This document shows, piece after piece, positions 17,811 to 26,138 of a stretch of 43,467 bases of DNA. Position 1 is the stretch's first letter. The number at the start of each line of letters is the position of its first letter. The translations under genes were made by a program, and so were the position numbers. Origin of the DNA: Nitrospira sp. (GTDB lineage Bacteria > Nitrospirota > Nitrospiria > Nitrospirales > Nitrospiraceae). The notes beneath the pieces were generated by a model. That model was given only the letters and a program-made list of their open reading frames with translations. It was not told the origin of the DNA and made no database searches. Location of the stretch: positions 1 to 43,467 of the forward strand of contig JARFXQ010000020.1 in assembly GCA_029194725.1 (NCBI GenBank), written 5' to 3'.

Positions 17811-18203
17811 ATGACTGACACCAAGAACCACATGCAGAGTATTCCCGGTTCGCTTGAAGGTCGAGTGTTCAAGCCGACCTCTGTGGCAGAAACAGCCGAG
17901 GCCGTCGATCTGGCGTTTGATTACCGCGGCGACGTGACACTGTCTCTACGGTCCGGAGAATCGGTCACCGGATATCTTTTCAATCGTCACGTAGCCGGTG
18001 ACCATTCCTATCTTGAGCTGTTTCCCGTTGATCAGCAGAATCCGCAGCGCATTTCCTACCGCTCCATCGAGAGCATCGCATTTACAGGCGAAGACACCGC
18101 GAACGGCAAGTCCTGGGAGGCTTGGGTCTCGAAGAAAGACTCCGAGCGTCGAGCAGAAGCCGCAAAGATTGAGGCGGTTGCGCGCACGAAGGGCTATCTC
18201 TGA
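17811..18203 (+). CDS. Conserved small soluble protein, unknown function
   Basis: The 130-residue frame follows hpnH after 74 bp in the same direction. Its centre resembles a small beta-barrel (DVTLSLRSGESVTGYLFNR, YLELFP and ISYRSIESIAFTGEDTANGKSWE), a pattern seen in Sm-like or hfq-like folds. The C-terminus is a charged helix (residues about 105-130). There is no signal peptide or membrane helix. I cannot assign a family. Co-orientation with hpnH is the only context. Confidence 0.65.
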   Translation: MTDTKNHMQSIPGSLEGRVFKPTSVAETAEAVDLAFDYRGDVTLSLRSGESVTGYLFNRHVAGDHSYLELFPVDQQNPQRISYRSIESIAFTGEDTANGKSWEAWVSKKDSERRAEAAKIEAVARTKGYL

Positions 18204-18795
18204 GATCTCCTCCATATCTTCCTCAGCTGACATCGATACGTTCGCTGAAAAAATCACCTTTGCGTCAGGTGCACCAATACGATGCGCCCTAACTCATGAA
18301 GTGTCTTACGTTCCGAGAGAATTTAATGATCTCTTCTCGACAGCGTCGAAGAATGGGACTGTCGAAGAAATGGAGCGTGAACGATCCCGCAAGGCGATTG
18401 CCAAGTATCTCCGCCTCGGGAAGGCAGGCGGAGCAGCCATTGCCCCTTCTGCTGCCTCGACGTTGTGCCGTTGGATCGCCGCTCGATGCCAGTCTCACTG
18501 GGTTGCAGCATGGCGCGGGGAGGCTGTGCCAGAGCCGTTATCCACAGGAGCCAGGTCTTGCTACCCGAGCTGGTGATGGCTCAAACGATTCCTTCTTCTT
18601 CTGTTCCCCATGTCGGACCGAGTCATCACCCGTGCAAGGTAACCGTGGTTGCGGCTCGCCACGTCCTTGGACCTCAGTCGAAAATCCAGCGATTCTACGT
18701 CCGGATTAGAGGGCGAGTCGTTTCGTTGACAAAGATTTGGGTGCTGTGCTAGAAACCCATGCCCGAATGTAGAGCGCTCGTTGTACTGGGCGCGC
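18204..18795. other. Region without a clear gene; possible decayed coding sequence
   Basis: No complete gene was found in about 590 bases. One frame (18301-18576, GTG start, no ribosome binding site) begins in a protein-like way (YVPREFNDLF, TVEEMERERSRKAIAKYLRLG) and then becomes composition-poor, as if only the 5' part of a gene remains. A short CACCT/AGGTG hairpin lies near 18255-18272. Confidence 0.25.
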
Positions 18796-19362
18796 ATGAC
18801 TTTGAAGGAGCGAGCGACGAGTCAGCGATCTAGTTCGAAACTTGGGGGCCGAAGTCAGGCCGGACTGTTTTCCCTAGCTTGCTGTCTCGTAATGAATGTT
18901 GTGTTTCCACCTGGGGCTCCCGCCACGCATGAAGCAGACCATCGCTTCATGGTGGAGGGGTATGTTTGCGATCAAAACGGGAAGGGACTTCCGAATACAG
19001 ATGTTCTCGTCAAGGATACCAGGGTTTCATACGGTCAGGTTGTGCGGACGGACGGAGATGGCTACTACAAAGCGATGTTTCACCTGCACAACGACAATCT
19101 TGACGATCCCCTTCTGGTAGAGGCGAGGGGTGAACAGCAAAACCTTAAGATTCGATTTGATCCGAAAGATCTAGAAAGCGAACGGAAGATCTGGGTTAAC
19201 TTTGGAACCGGCTGTGAGGCAAGTGAGCCTCCCGCTTGGATTTGGTGGGGCAGCGGGGCGGTCATTGCCACAGCCTGCAGTATTATCGGGATGAAGTTTG
19301 TCCGTTCTCAGCGGAAGGCGGAACGGGGCAAGATGAAATCCCTGAGAAAGAAAAAATCATGA
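18796..19362 (+). CDS. Exported, membrane-anchored carboxypeptidase-regulatory-like protein
   Basis: The 188-residue product (ATG at 18796; a TTG lies 15 bp upstream) has an N-terminal export signal with hydrophobic core LFSLACCLVMNVVFP. It then has one beta-sandwich domain of the carboxypeptidase-regulatory type (VEGYVCDQNGKGLPNTDVLVKD, then TDGDGYYKAMFHLH). A C-terminal hydrophobic helix (about residues 148-168) and a basic cytoplasmic tail (RKAERGKMKSLRKKKS) make it an inner-membrane protein with a periplasmic domain. It leads the rightward run of respiratory genes and could help assemble or hold that complex, but this is inference. Confidence 0.65.
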   Translation: MTLKERATSQRSSSKLGGRSQAGLFSLACCLVMNVVFPPGAPATHEADHRFMVEGYVCDQNGKGLPNTDVLVKDTRVSYGQVVRTDGDGYYKAMFHLHNDNLDDPLLVEARGEQQNLKIRFDPKDLESERKIWVNFGTGCEASEPPAWIWWGSGAVIATACSIIGMKFVRSQRKAERGKMKSLRKKKS

Positions 19363-19573
19363 TCGCCGATGACGGTCCTTGGGGCTACAAGGTATCTCGC
19401 CGAATCGGTTGATTAGGTCGGCGAGGGCCCGTGATACAAGCTGAATGGGCGAGTGTAATGTTGACGCTCTTGCGGGGGGCGAGTCAGGCCTCTGCAAAAG
19501 CGTTTTTTTGTGTTCCGATCCTCTTCTCCATCGCGTTGCAGTCCGGGCGAAAATCTCTCTCAATGACACAGTG

Positions 19574-20068
19574 ATGGACATAATGAACATGCGGATAGGT
19601 TCGATTCGCGCTCTATTGATCATGAGTGTGGGGCTAACGTCGAGTTGTGGAGAGCAGGGTGGGGAGGGGCCGATTGTACCGCCACCGCCGGCTCCTACTG
19701 AATATGCCGACAAGCATATGCCGGCAGATTGGTGGGGGGATGTTCAGAAGCTGGAAGAAGGGCGCAAGCTCTTTCTCGGTGAGACAAATCCCGACGTAAA
19801 CTGTGCCAGCTGCCACGGGAAAGACGGGAAGCCCGTGAAGGCCGGCGCCACTGATTTCAGAAACCCTGAACGCATGAAGCTCTACTCGGACTCTGTGTGG
19901 TTTTGGCGTATTTCCGAAGGAGTGCCGAATACCAAGATGAAAGGTTGGAAGAGCAAGCTTTCAGAGGAGGATCGATGGAAGCTCGTGCTCTATGAGCGGA
20001 ATTTTGGACTGGCTGGGAAGACATGGAATGAGGAGAAGAAGCAATGGGAAGAGGCTGGCGGTAAATGA
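19574..20068 (+). CDS. Cytochrome c lipoprotein (monohaem)
   Basis: From the ATG at 19574 the product has 164 residues. A lipoprotein-type signal (RALLIMSVGLTSSC) places it on the outer face of a membrane. A proline-rich linker follows, then one haem c site CASCH at residues 77-81, with a later Met (NTKMKGWKSKLSEEDRW) that could be the sixth ligand. The last part matches class I cytochrome c domains (W..V.Y.R). Further ATGs at 19583 and 19589 are equally possible starts. It likely carries electrons between the membrane complex encoded downstream and other cytochromes. Confidence 0.8.
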   Translation: MDIMNMRIGSIRALLIMSVGLTSSCGEQGGEGPIVPPPPAPTEYADKHMPADWWGDVQKLEEGRKLFLGETNPDVNCASCHGKDGKPVKAGATDFRNPERMKLYSDSVWFWRISEGVPNTKMKGWKSKLSEEDRWKLVLYERNFGLAGKTWNEEKKQWEEAGGK

Positions 20069-20460
20069 CTGTCGGGTTGCAGGGTTATCAAGGACAGGAT
20101 GCTTCGCACCTTCAGCCTTTCCTCTTGTGGAATCAGAAAGTGCCTGTTTTGTGTACGACTCGAGGTCGCCAACCAGGCGTGCCCTTTTTGTGGGCTGAAT
20201 AGGGGATTCTCCTAGCGGTATGGTTTGGGGACTCTGGGATACTCTAGCCGGTCGATAAGGGCGTATGAAGTAGGGTTGCGGCTATCGCATGGAGCTTGCC
20301 CGCGATGGCGAGATCTTAGCGCTCTCAGGGGCTTCAGGCGCTCTGGCCGGGTGGTGACCGAGACCCATTAATGTAGAGAGAAATATCCTGTGGGAAGTCG
20401 AGTAAGTATGAAAACAAGATCTTTGACCAGGTTCTTAAAGTAGGGGGGCATCGAGGCGTC
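20069..20460. other. Non-coding region before the bd/bc operon
   Basis: About 390 bases show no supported reading frame. The main operon may start here, but no convincing paired -35/-10 elements were found. TTGACC at 20424-20429 is a lone candidate. The GTG of the next gene is preceded by GGGGGG and GAGG tracts. Confidence 0.3.
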
Positions 20461-22170
20461 GTGAAAAAACTGTCGAGTGGTCTCCTGACTCTCATTGTGT
20501 TGTTCTCCCTGTGCGTGGCAGCCACCGGTGTTTATGCTCAGGAGGTTGGGCCCTCTTCGGTGGAGCTTCCGTATACAGGCAATCGGACGGCTGTGTGGGT
20601 CGTCGCTCAACTCCACATTTTATTTGCCGCGTTTATCCTCGGCGCGCCGATCTTCGTTGTCATTTCAGAATGGCTGGGTTACCGCAAGCAGGACCCTAGG
20701 TATGATCGTTTGGCTAAAGAGATCACCAAGGTTACGGTCATTCTCTTCAGTATGACGGCCGTGACAGGCGGCTTGTTTATTTTCGTCCTTCTTGCCGCCT
20801 ACCCACAGTTCACGACCTCATTCATCAATCAGTTTTACATGGTGTTCGCAGTATTCTATCCGGCGCTGTTCATCGCTGAGACCATCCTCATGTATGCCTA
20901 CCTCTACACCTGGGATGTGTGGAAAGGTGAAAAGAAGGGGCGTCACATCGCACTCGGTGTGCTGTTGAATCTTGTCTGTCTGCTCATCTTATTTGTCATC
21001 AACGGCCCCACCTCGTTCATGAACACACCGCCGAAGGCCGAAGGGATTTCGCCGCAGGATTTCATCCTCACAGCAACCTTGTGGGACAAAATTGCGAACC
21101 AAAGCTGGTTCCCCCTGAGTCTCCACCGGATCGACGGGAATGTGGCGTTCGGTGGGTTTATCGCGGGGATGATCGCCGCATACATGTACATGGGGGCGAA
21201 GACGCAGGAGGAGCGAGCGTACTACGATTGGATGGGGTTTGCCGCCATCTGGATTGCCGTCGGCGGGTCTCTCTTGCAGCCGTTTACGGGACTTTTGTTG
21301 GCCTATGAAATGTGCGATTACGATTTCTCGTTCTGCCCGTACATGATGGCCGATCAGCTTTCCATGTTCTTTGAGATGCAGGGCATGATGATCGGGCTGC
21401 TGTTCCTTGCCGTCAACTATTACAGTTGGCTCAGCGTCAAACGAATCGAAGGGGCCGAAAACGTGCGGATGACGATCCTGGCTCCCATTGTCTTGGTGGT
21501 GTTGCTACCCATCACAATGTGGGTCATGAATAAATATTGGATTCCGGATCCGATGTCGTTGGCGTTCTTGTTGCCTTTGACGCTGTCACCGTTCTTATTG
21601 AGTCGGTTCGTTCCGAAGACCGTCTCAGCCAGGACCGTCATCAAGATCGGCTTTATCGTCATGCTTGTGAGTGACGCGGTCTGGCTTACCCCTGGTGGAT
21701 TTGTAGCCACCGGCACCGATGTGCCCGATGAGTTGAAATTGCCGGAAGGATGGGATTATTTGTCGTCCATGCCGGCAAAGCTCTCCGCAATCTTGACGTT
21801 GGTGTTCGTGACGGTCGTCAATTATGTCTTGTATAACCGAACCATCAAACAAGGCACGATTCTCTGGGGGAAAATCGATTTCGTGTCCCAGTTTGTGCTG
21901 ATTTTTCTGGCGTTCATCTCCACATGGACGATGGGGTTGATGGGCGCGGTCCGGTCCCTGCTTAAAAAATATTTCCACACCTATAGTTTAGTATCGGACC
22001 TGAGCGCGGAGTCATTTACGCCGACGCTCTCCTATTCGGCCTGGTGGATAACGGCGATTACCATATTCTTTATTGCCATCGTCAGTGTGGCTGCCCTGGT
22101 AGCCCTTCGGCCTGCTGTTTCGAGGGCGCGTGAGCTTGAAAGAAGCCCGATCCCGGTCGCAGCGAAGTAA
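20461..22170 (+). CDS. Cytochrome bd-like membrane protein A (CydA-related)
   Basis: The 569-residue product has a cleavable-looking signal (AATGVYAQ) and about 12-14 membrane helices. Aligned by eye to CydA, the three haem ligands are kept: a histidine in AQLHILF (b595 ligand), a histidine in LSLHRIDGN (b558 ligand) and a methionine in QGMMIGLLF. One of the two conserved glutamates of the proton path is present (FIAETI) and the other is not. The GRQPW motif and quinol-binding Q-loop of true bd oxidases are absent. Bd-like proteins of this sort have been described in Nitrospira. Next to a Rieske/cytochrome b module it is more likely part of that complex than a stand-alone oxidase. Confidence 0.8.
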   Translation: MKKLSSGLLTLIVLFSLCVAATGVYAQEVGPSSVELPYTGNRTAVWVVAQLHILFAAFILGAPIFVVISEWLGYRKQDPRYDRLAKEITKVTVILFSMTAVTGGLFIFVLLAAYPQFTTSFINQFYMVFAVFYPALFIAETILMYAYLYTWDVWKGEKKGRHIALGVLLNLVCLLILFVINGPTSFMNTPPKAEGISPQDFILTATLWDKIANQSWFPLSLHRIDGNVAFGGFIAGMIAAYMYMGAKTQEERAYYDWMGFAAIWIAVGGSLLQPFTGLLLAYEMCDYDFSFCPYMMADQLSMFFEMQGMMIGLLFLAVNYYSWLSVKRIEGAENVRMTILAPIVLVVLLPITMWVMNKYWIPDPMSLAFLLPLTLSPFLLSRFVPKTVSARTVIKIGFIVMLVSDAVWLTPGGFVATGTDVPDELKLPEGWDYLSSMPAKLSAILTLVFVTVVNYVLYNRTIKQGTILWGKIDFVSQFVLIFLAFISTWTMGLMGAVRSLLKKYFHTYSLVSDLSAESFTPTLSYSAWWITAITIFFIAIVSVAALVALRPAVSRARELERSPIPVAAK

Positions 22171-22209
22171 TCACAATGTGAAGTGCCTACTGAGACAACG
22201 AGAATTCAC

Positions 22210-23028
22210 ATGGGAAACATATTCAAGAAATTGAGCATTGGGGTGGTGGTCGGTGGCGTACTGGTGGGTATCATGCGCTCACAGGAAGTGCCGTCCGACT
22301 TCCAAGTACTGTTTTTTACCTTCTCGCTGATCGGAGCGGTCGTCTTTGTGCTGCTTGATGCCTCCCCGATCGGAGGCATGAGCGGCGGGAAGTCCGTTGT
22401 TGCGGTCACGATATTCTGGGTCCTTTTGATCACGGTCTGCATCGCGGGTGCGTCGCTGTTGCCGCAGTTTGATCCCGAAGACGAACGGGCCAAGATAGAC
22501 AAGCTTTTGGGAAAGGAACGGGCTGCCTCGCAGAAGGGGAAGGCTGAGGAGTTGATCGCTCGAGCCAAGGCTCTCGATGAACAGGTCAGAGCCCTTGAAG
22601 AGCGCCTCAAGGGGTTGGGGAGAGGTCAGGCTGCGTCCACATCGCAGACACCTCCGACCACGGATAAGCCTTCTTCCACAGCCGGGGCGAGCAGCGGGGC
22701 CTCCGGTGATTTCATGAAGGTGGGAGAGGAGCAGTGGCAACTTCAAGAATGTTACAACTGCCACAAGCTGAGGGGCGAGGGCGGAAAGAAAAGAGGCCCT
22801 GAATTGGATAACATCGGCTCGTTGTTGACGGTCGAGGAGATTCACCAAAAAATCTATGATCCCAAGAGCATCATGGCTGAGGGGTATGAGAAGGAATACC
22901 AGAAGGGGATTATGCCGGATAAGTTTAAAGACCTCATGGAGCCGAAAGAAATGCAGGCCCTGGCTGCCTGGTTGGGTACCTTCAAGAACACCTCGGTGAA
23001 CACCCCGAAGCCTATCAAGAAAAAATAA
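22210..23028 (+). CDS. Membrane-anchored cytochrome c (monohaem)
   Basis: The protein starts with hydrophobic helices (IGVVVGGVLVGIM, then VLFFTFSLIGAVVFVLL and further SVVAVTIFWVLLITVCIAGASLL). It continues with a charged coiled-coil stretch (about residues 88-145, rich in Arg, Lys, Glu and Leu), a Ser/Thr/Pro linker and a haem c domain with CYNCH followed by GIMPDKF, whose Met is the likely axial ligand. I use the ATG at 22210. A GTG at 22183 would add nine residues. Its stop overlaps the start of the Rieske gene by one base, so the two are translationally linked. It probably takes electrons from the Rieske protein. Confidence 0.85.
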   Translation: MGNIFKKLSIGVVVGGVLVGIMRSQEVPSDFQVLFFTFSLIGAVVFVLLDASPIGGMSGGKSVVAVTIFWVLLITVCIAGASLLPQFDPEDERAKIDKLLGKERAASQKGKAEELIARAKALDEQVRALEERLKGLGRGQAASTSQTPPTTDKPSSTAGASSGASGDFMKVGEEQWQLQECYNCHKLRGEGGKKRGPELDNIGSLLTVEEIHQKIYDPKSIMAEGYEKEYQKGIMPDKFKDLMEPKEMQALAAWLGTFKNTSVNTPKPIKKK

Positions 23029-23963
23029 TGCTTCAACCAAAGCTGAAATCAAAGGTCCGATGCACCGACCTCGACATCGGTGAGGTCACGAAGGTCGTGC
23101 TCGATCCGCTTTCCCACGAGATCAGCCATATTGTGGTGTCCATGAATGGGAGCGGTGAGCGACAAGTCGCCATGGGCCATGTCCAGGCTGTGACGGACGA
23201 GTTCGTGCAATTACGCGCGCCGTCAACAGATATCCTCGCCTTGCCCCCGTTCAAGCGGGAGGATTATGTCACCACCCATGAAGTGGAGATTTCGCACCTC
23301 GAGGACAACATCCATGTGACGCCGGGCGAGGTGTTGGTGCCCTTGCCTGATCTTGAAAAAAGCGTCAAGCGTCGCACTTTTTTCATGAATTTCACGCATG
23401 TCATCGGGTTCTTGGTAGGACTGCCCATCGCGTATCCCATCCTCCGCTATCTGATGAAGCCGATGTACGCGGATTTCGACAACGATTGGCTGAACGTGGG
23501 AAACGTCAACAAGATCAAACAGGACGACGTCGGTGTGCAGTTCAAGTACAAGAAAAAGGTCAAAGAAGTTTATATGCCGGAGAGCGAAATCGACAAAAAC
23601 GTCTGGATTCTCCGAGCGACTCCCGAGTTGCTTGAGAAGGTCTACAAGGACAAGGACATGGAGTTTCGAGGTGCCAAGGGGAAGATGATCTGGACGAATA
23701 AGAAAGACATTCCTTATGTGGCGTTCTCCGGCAAGTGCCCCCATTTAGGCTGCGCATTCAAGTGGCGACAGCATAAGACGTTGGGACAAGTGTTTCTCTG
23801 TCCTTGCCATCTCAGCATTTACGACGCAGCCGGGAAAGTGCTTGACGGCCCGGCTCCACGTGGGCTTGACGCATTGCCCGTGAGGGTTTCTGCAGCGGGA
23901 GACGTGGAGATCATCGACATGGAGTTCAAGGCCGGTACAAAATCACAAATCCGGATCGTTTGA
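23028..23963 (+). CDS. Rieske iron-sulfur protein with N-terminal PRC-barrel domain
   Basis: The C-terminal half is a Rieske domain with ligands C237 and H239 (CPHLGC) and C258 and H261 (CPCH). C242 and C260 are placed for the usual disulfide. A membrane helix at about residues 118-140 anchors it. The N-terminal 80 residues form a PRC-barrel (DIGEVTKVVLDPLSHEISHIVV), a small beta-barrel usually found in photosynthetic reaction centre H subunits and RimM. The fusion puts the PRC domain on the cytoplasmic side and the cluster outside. In the complex the Rieske centre takes one electron from quinol and hands it to cytochrome c. Confidence 0.92.
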   Translation: MLQPKLKSKVRCTDLDIGEVTKVVLDPLSHEISHIVVSMNGSGERQVAMGHVQAVTDEFVQLRAPSTDILALPPFKREDYVTTHEVEISHLEDNIHVTPGEVLVPLPDLEKSVKRRTFFMNFTHVIGFLVGLPIAYPILRYLMKPMYADFDNDWLNVGNVNKIKQDDVGVQFKYKKKVKEVYMPESEIDKNVWILRATPELLEKVYKDKDMEFRGAKGKMIWTNKKDIPYVAFSGKCPHLGCAFKWRQHKTLGQVFLCPCHLSIYDAAGKVLDGPAPRGLDALPVRVSAAGDVEIIDMEFKAGTKSQIRIV

Positions 23964-23974
23964 AGACTGGCGAC

Positions 23975-25102
23975 ATGGACAGCAAGCAATCATCATCGAC
24001 AGTAATTCCCGATCATCAGCCCAGCCCCATCGAAAAGCTCGTGGCTTTCCTGGACGAACGTCTCGGCCTCAAGGAGATGCAGGCGAAGATGCTCAATGAG
24101 CCGATTCCCGGCGGCTCTCGTTGGGCGTACGTGTTCGGATCTATTTTGTTGTTCATCTTTGCCATGCAGGCACTGACCGGCATGTTGCTTATGTTCTATT
24201 ACGTGCCCACAGCCGACCATGCCTATGCCAGCACGCAATATATCATTCACGATGTCGATTATGGATGGTTCATTCTGGGCTACCACTTTTGGGGATCCAG
24301 CGCCATGGTCGTCTGCGTGGTGGCCCATATGTCTCAGGTCTTTCTCTGGGGGGCGTACAAGAAACCGCGAGAATTGCTGTGGCTTGTCGGCCTCGCGCTG
24401 TTTGGTGTTGTGATCACCTTCGGCTTTACTGGCTACCTCTTGCCCTGGGACCAACGGGCGTTCTGGGCGACGACAGTGGGTGTCGAAATCTTGGACAAGA
24501 CCCCCATTGTCGGTGATTTCATAGCCAGATTTCTGAAAGGTGGGCCGACTCCCGGGCAGATGACCTTGAGCCGATTTTTCGTCCTCCATGTGATGATTCT
24601 CCCGGCGGCGCTCATGGCCTTAGCCGGTCTGCATCTGTTCCTATTTCGCGTCGCCGCTCCTGCGGGACCCTTCACCGGTACGGTGGAGGAGATCAAGGCG
24701 AAAACCGACTATTTCTTTCCTCGTCAAATTTGGAAAGACATGGTCGGGATGGCGTTTGTCTTCTTAGGGATCTGCGCCTTGGCTCTCTGGGAGCCGGTCG
24801 TGTTATTGGATGAGGCGGCGCCGGATCCAGGGGACTACCATCCTGAACCGGAATGGTATTTTCTGTTCTACTTCCAGCTGCTCAGGTTGAAACTGTTCGC
24901 CGGTGAATCCGGTCAGTTTCTGGGTGCCGTCGTGTTGCCGGCCGCCTTCATGGTATTGCTCGTTGCGCTCCCGTTCATCGACAAAGATCCCGAGCGGAAT
25001 ATTTTTAAGCGACCGATCGCCCTCATCAGCTGGATTGCGATCATGGTGATGATTGTCTTATTCACGGTTGCATCGGTGATTAACCGAGCATTTCTGGACT
25101 GA
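23975..25102 (+). CDS. Cytochrome b (b6-type, fused with subunit IV part)
   Basis: This is the quinol-oxidising membrane core. The 375-residue product has about seven to eight helices. Helix B holds two histidines 13 residues apart (YHFWGSS...VVAHMSQ) and helix D two histidines 14 residues apart (VLHVMIL...GLHLFL). The latter spacing is that of cytochrome b6 rather than mitochondrial cytochrome b. The quinol-site motif PEWYF is present in the C-terminal part, so b6 and subunit IV segments are in one chain. TTG at 23960 overlaps the Rieske stop and could also be the start. The ATG at 23975 is preferred. Confidence 0.92.
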   Translation: MDSKQSSSTVIPDHQPSPIEKLVAFLDERLGLKEMQAKMLNEPIPGGSRWAYVFGSILLFIFAMQALTGMLLMFYYVPTADHAYASTQYIIHDVDYGWFILGYHFWGSSAMVVCVVAHMSQVFLWGAYKKPRELLWLVGLALFGVVITFGFTGYLLPWDQRAFWATTVGVEILDKTPIVGDFIARFLKGGPTPGQMTLSRFFVLHVMILPAALMALAGLHLFLFRVAAPAGPFTGTVEEIKAKTDYFFPRQIWKDMVGMAFVFLGICALALWEPVVLLDEAAPDPGDYHPEPEWYFLFYFQLLRLKLFAGESGQFLGAVVLPAAFMVLLVALPFIDKDPERNIFKRPIALISWIAIMVMIVLFTVASVINRAFLD

Positions 25103-25120
25103 TCCTGCGGCAGGTTGCCT

Positions 25121-26122
25121 ATGGCTGAAGAACGCGAATCGATGTCTCCGACGAAGATAGGGTTCGGTATCCTGTGGCCGGCCTGCTGGACAGGCATTCC
25201 CATTAAGGCAGTGTTTGCGGTCCTTGCCATGGCGATGGGATTGGCGCATTTCGAAGGGCGGTTCGGCCTTGCTTTTTTGATGCTGTTTGCCAGCCCCGTC
25301 ACCGTCTTCGCCGCTCCCATCATCATGGTCATCTTTGAGACCCACTTTGGTGAAGGGATTGGTCTGCCGCTCCTATTCGGGATGTCCATCCCAGTCGATA
25401 TCTGGGCACTGGGATTGGTCGGGCGAACATTCTTTCTTGAGCGACTCCGGAAAGAACCACCCGATGGGCTTGGCCTTGCCATCTGGTGGAGATCAGCTCT
25501 CATTGGAACGTTCTTTCTCCCGCTCCTCTGGTGGATTGTCAGTCGTGTGACGGAGAATGCGATCAGCGCCTCTCACTCGATGTCCCAGATGGAAAGTTTG
25601 CGACATCTCTTCGACACCGGTCTTCCGATCGCGGAACGAATCGGTCTCGAACTTACAATCTGGGGATCCATCTCGTCGGCAGTCCTGATCGTCTTGGCGA
25701 TCATCGGGATTTCCATTCTTGGGCAAATCATTCGACGCATGGCAGAAAACGCTCGTCCAGCGTCTGAGAATTATCAAGGACTCGTGACCCGCTGGGATTT
25801 GATGCGTGTGCCGACCGACCAGGGGTTGTTGTTGGCGTCATTGGCGGGGATTGGTGTGGTCCTGTCGCTGATCTTTTGGACTATCCTTCCTGTGACGACT
25901 CCGCAACCACATGATTGCTGTAAGAAGCCGGAGGCCCGAGTCGAACCGACGTTCAAACCAAGCGAATCATTGAACAAGACCGCGCAGCGAATCGCGTCGC
26001 TTGCAGCGCAAGTTGAGGCGATGGAGCAGCAAAGGGCAGAAACAAAAGGCCAGAAAGAAAAGGGCAAGGGGAAGATGGAAGGCGCAACGGCCAAGGACTC
26101 CTCTGCCAAGACGAAACCGTAA
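25121..26122 (+). CDS. Six-helix membrane protein of the respiratory operon, unknown function
   Basis: The 333-residue product (a TTG two codons upstream is an alternative start) has about six hydrophobic helices, with pairs near residues 15-70, 85-105, 135-155, 185-210 and 230-255. A C-terminal cytoplasmic or periplasmic tail follows, with two adjacent cysteines (HDCCKK), a predicted coiled coil (residues about 280-305) and a Lys/Gly-rich end. I recognise no enzyme family. Between cytochrome b and the second bd-like gene it is likely a structural subunit. Its stop lies 16 bp before the next start. Confidence 0.7.
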   Translation: MAEERESMSPTKIGFGILWPACWTGIPIKAVFAVLAMAMGLAHFEGRFGLAFLMLFASPVTVFAAPIIMVIFETHFGEGIGLPLLFGMSIPVDIWALGLVGRTFFLERLRKEPPDGLGLAIWWRSALIGTFFLPLLWWIVSRVTENAISASHSMSQMESLRHLFDTGLPIAERIGLELTIWGSISSAVLIVLAIIGISILGQIIRRMAENARPASENYQGLVTRWDLMRVPTDQGLLLASLAGIGVVLSLIFWTILPVTTPQPHDCCKKPEARVEPTFKPSESLNKTAQRIASLAAQVEAMEQQRAETKGQKEKGKGKMEGATAKDSSAKTKP

Positions 26123-26138
26123 TTTGCGAGGTGATGAG

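Noticed and set aside
20461..22170. Annotation as a genuine quinol-oxidising cytochrome bd subunit I
   Set aside because: The GRQPW motif and quinol loop are missing and no CydB gene is adjacent, so only a bd-like relation is claimed.
22279..23052. 257-codon open frame on the minus strand opposite the cytochrome c gene
   Set aside because: Antisense shadow of a gene with clear CxxCH and membrane features. No domain is recognisable in it.
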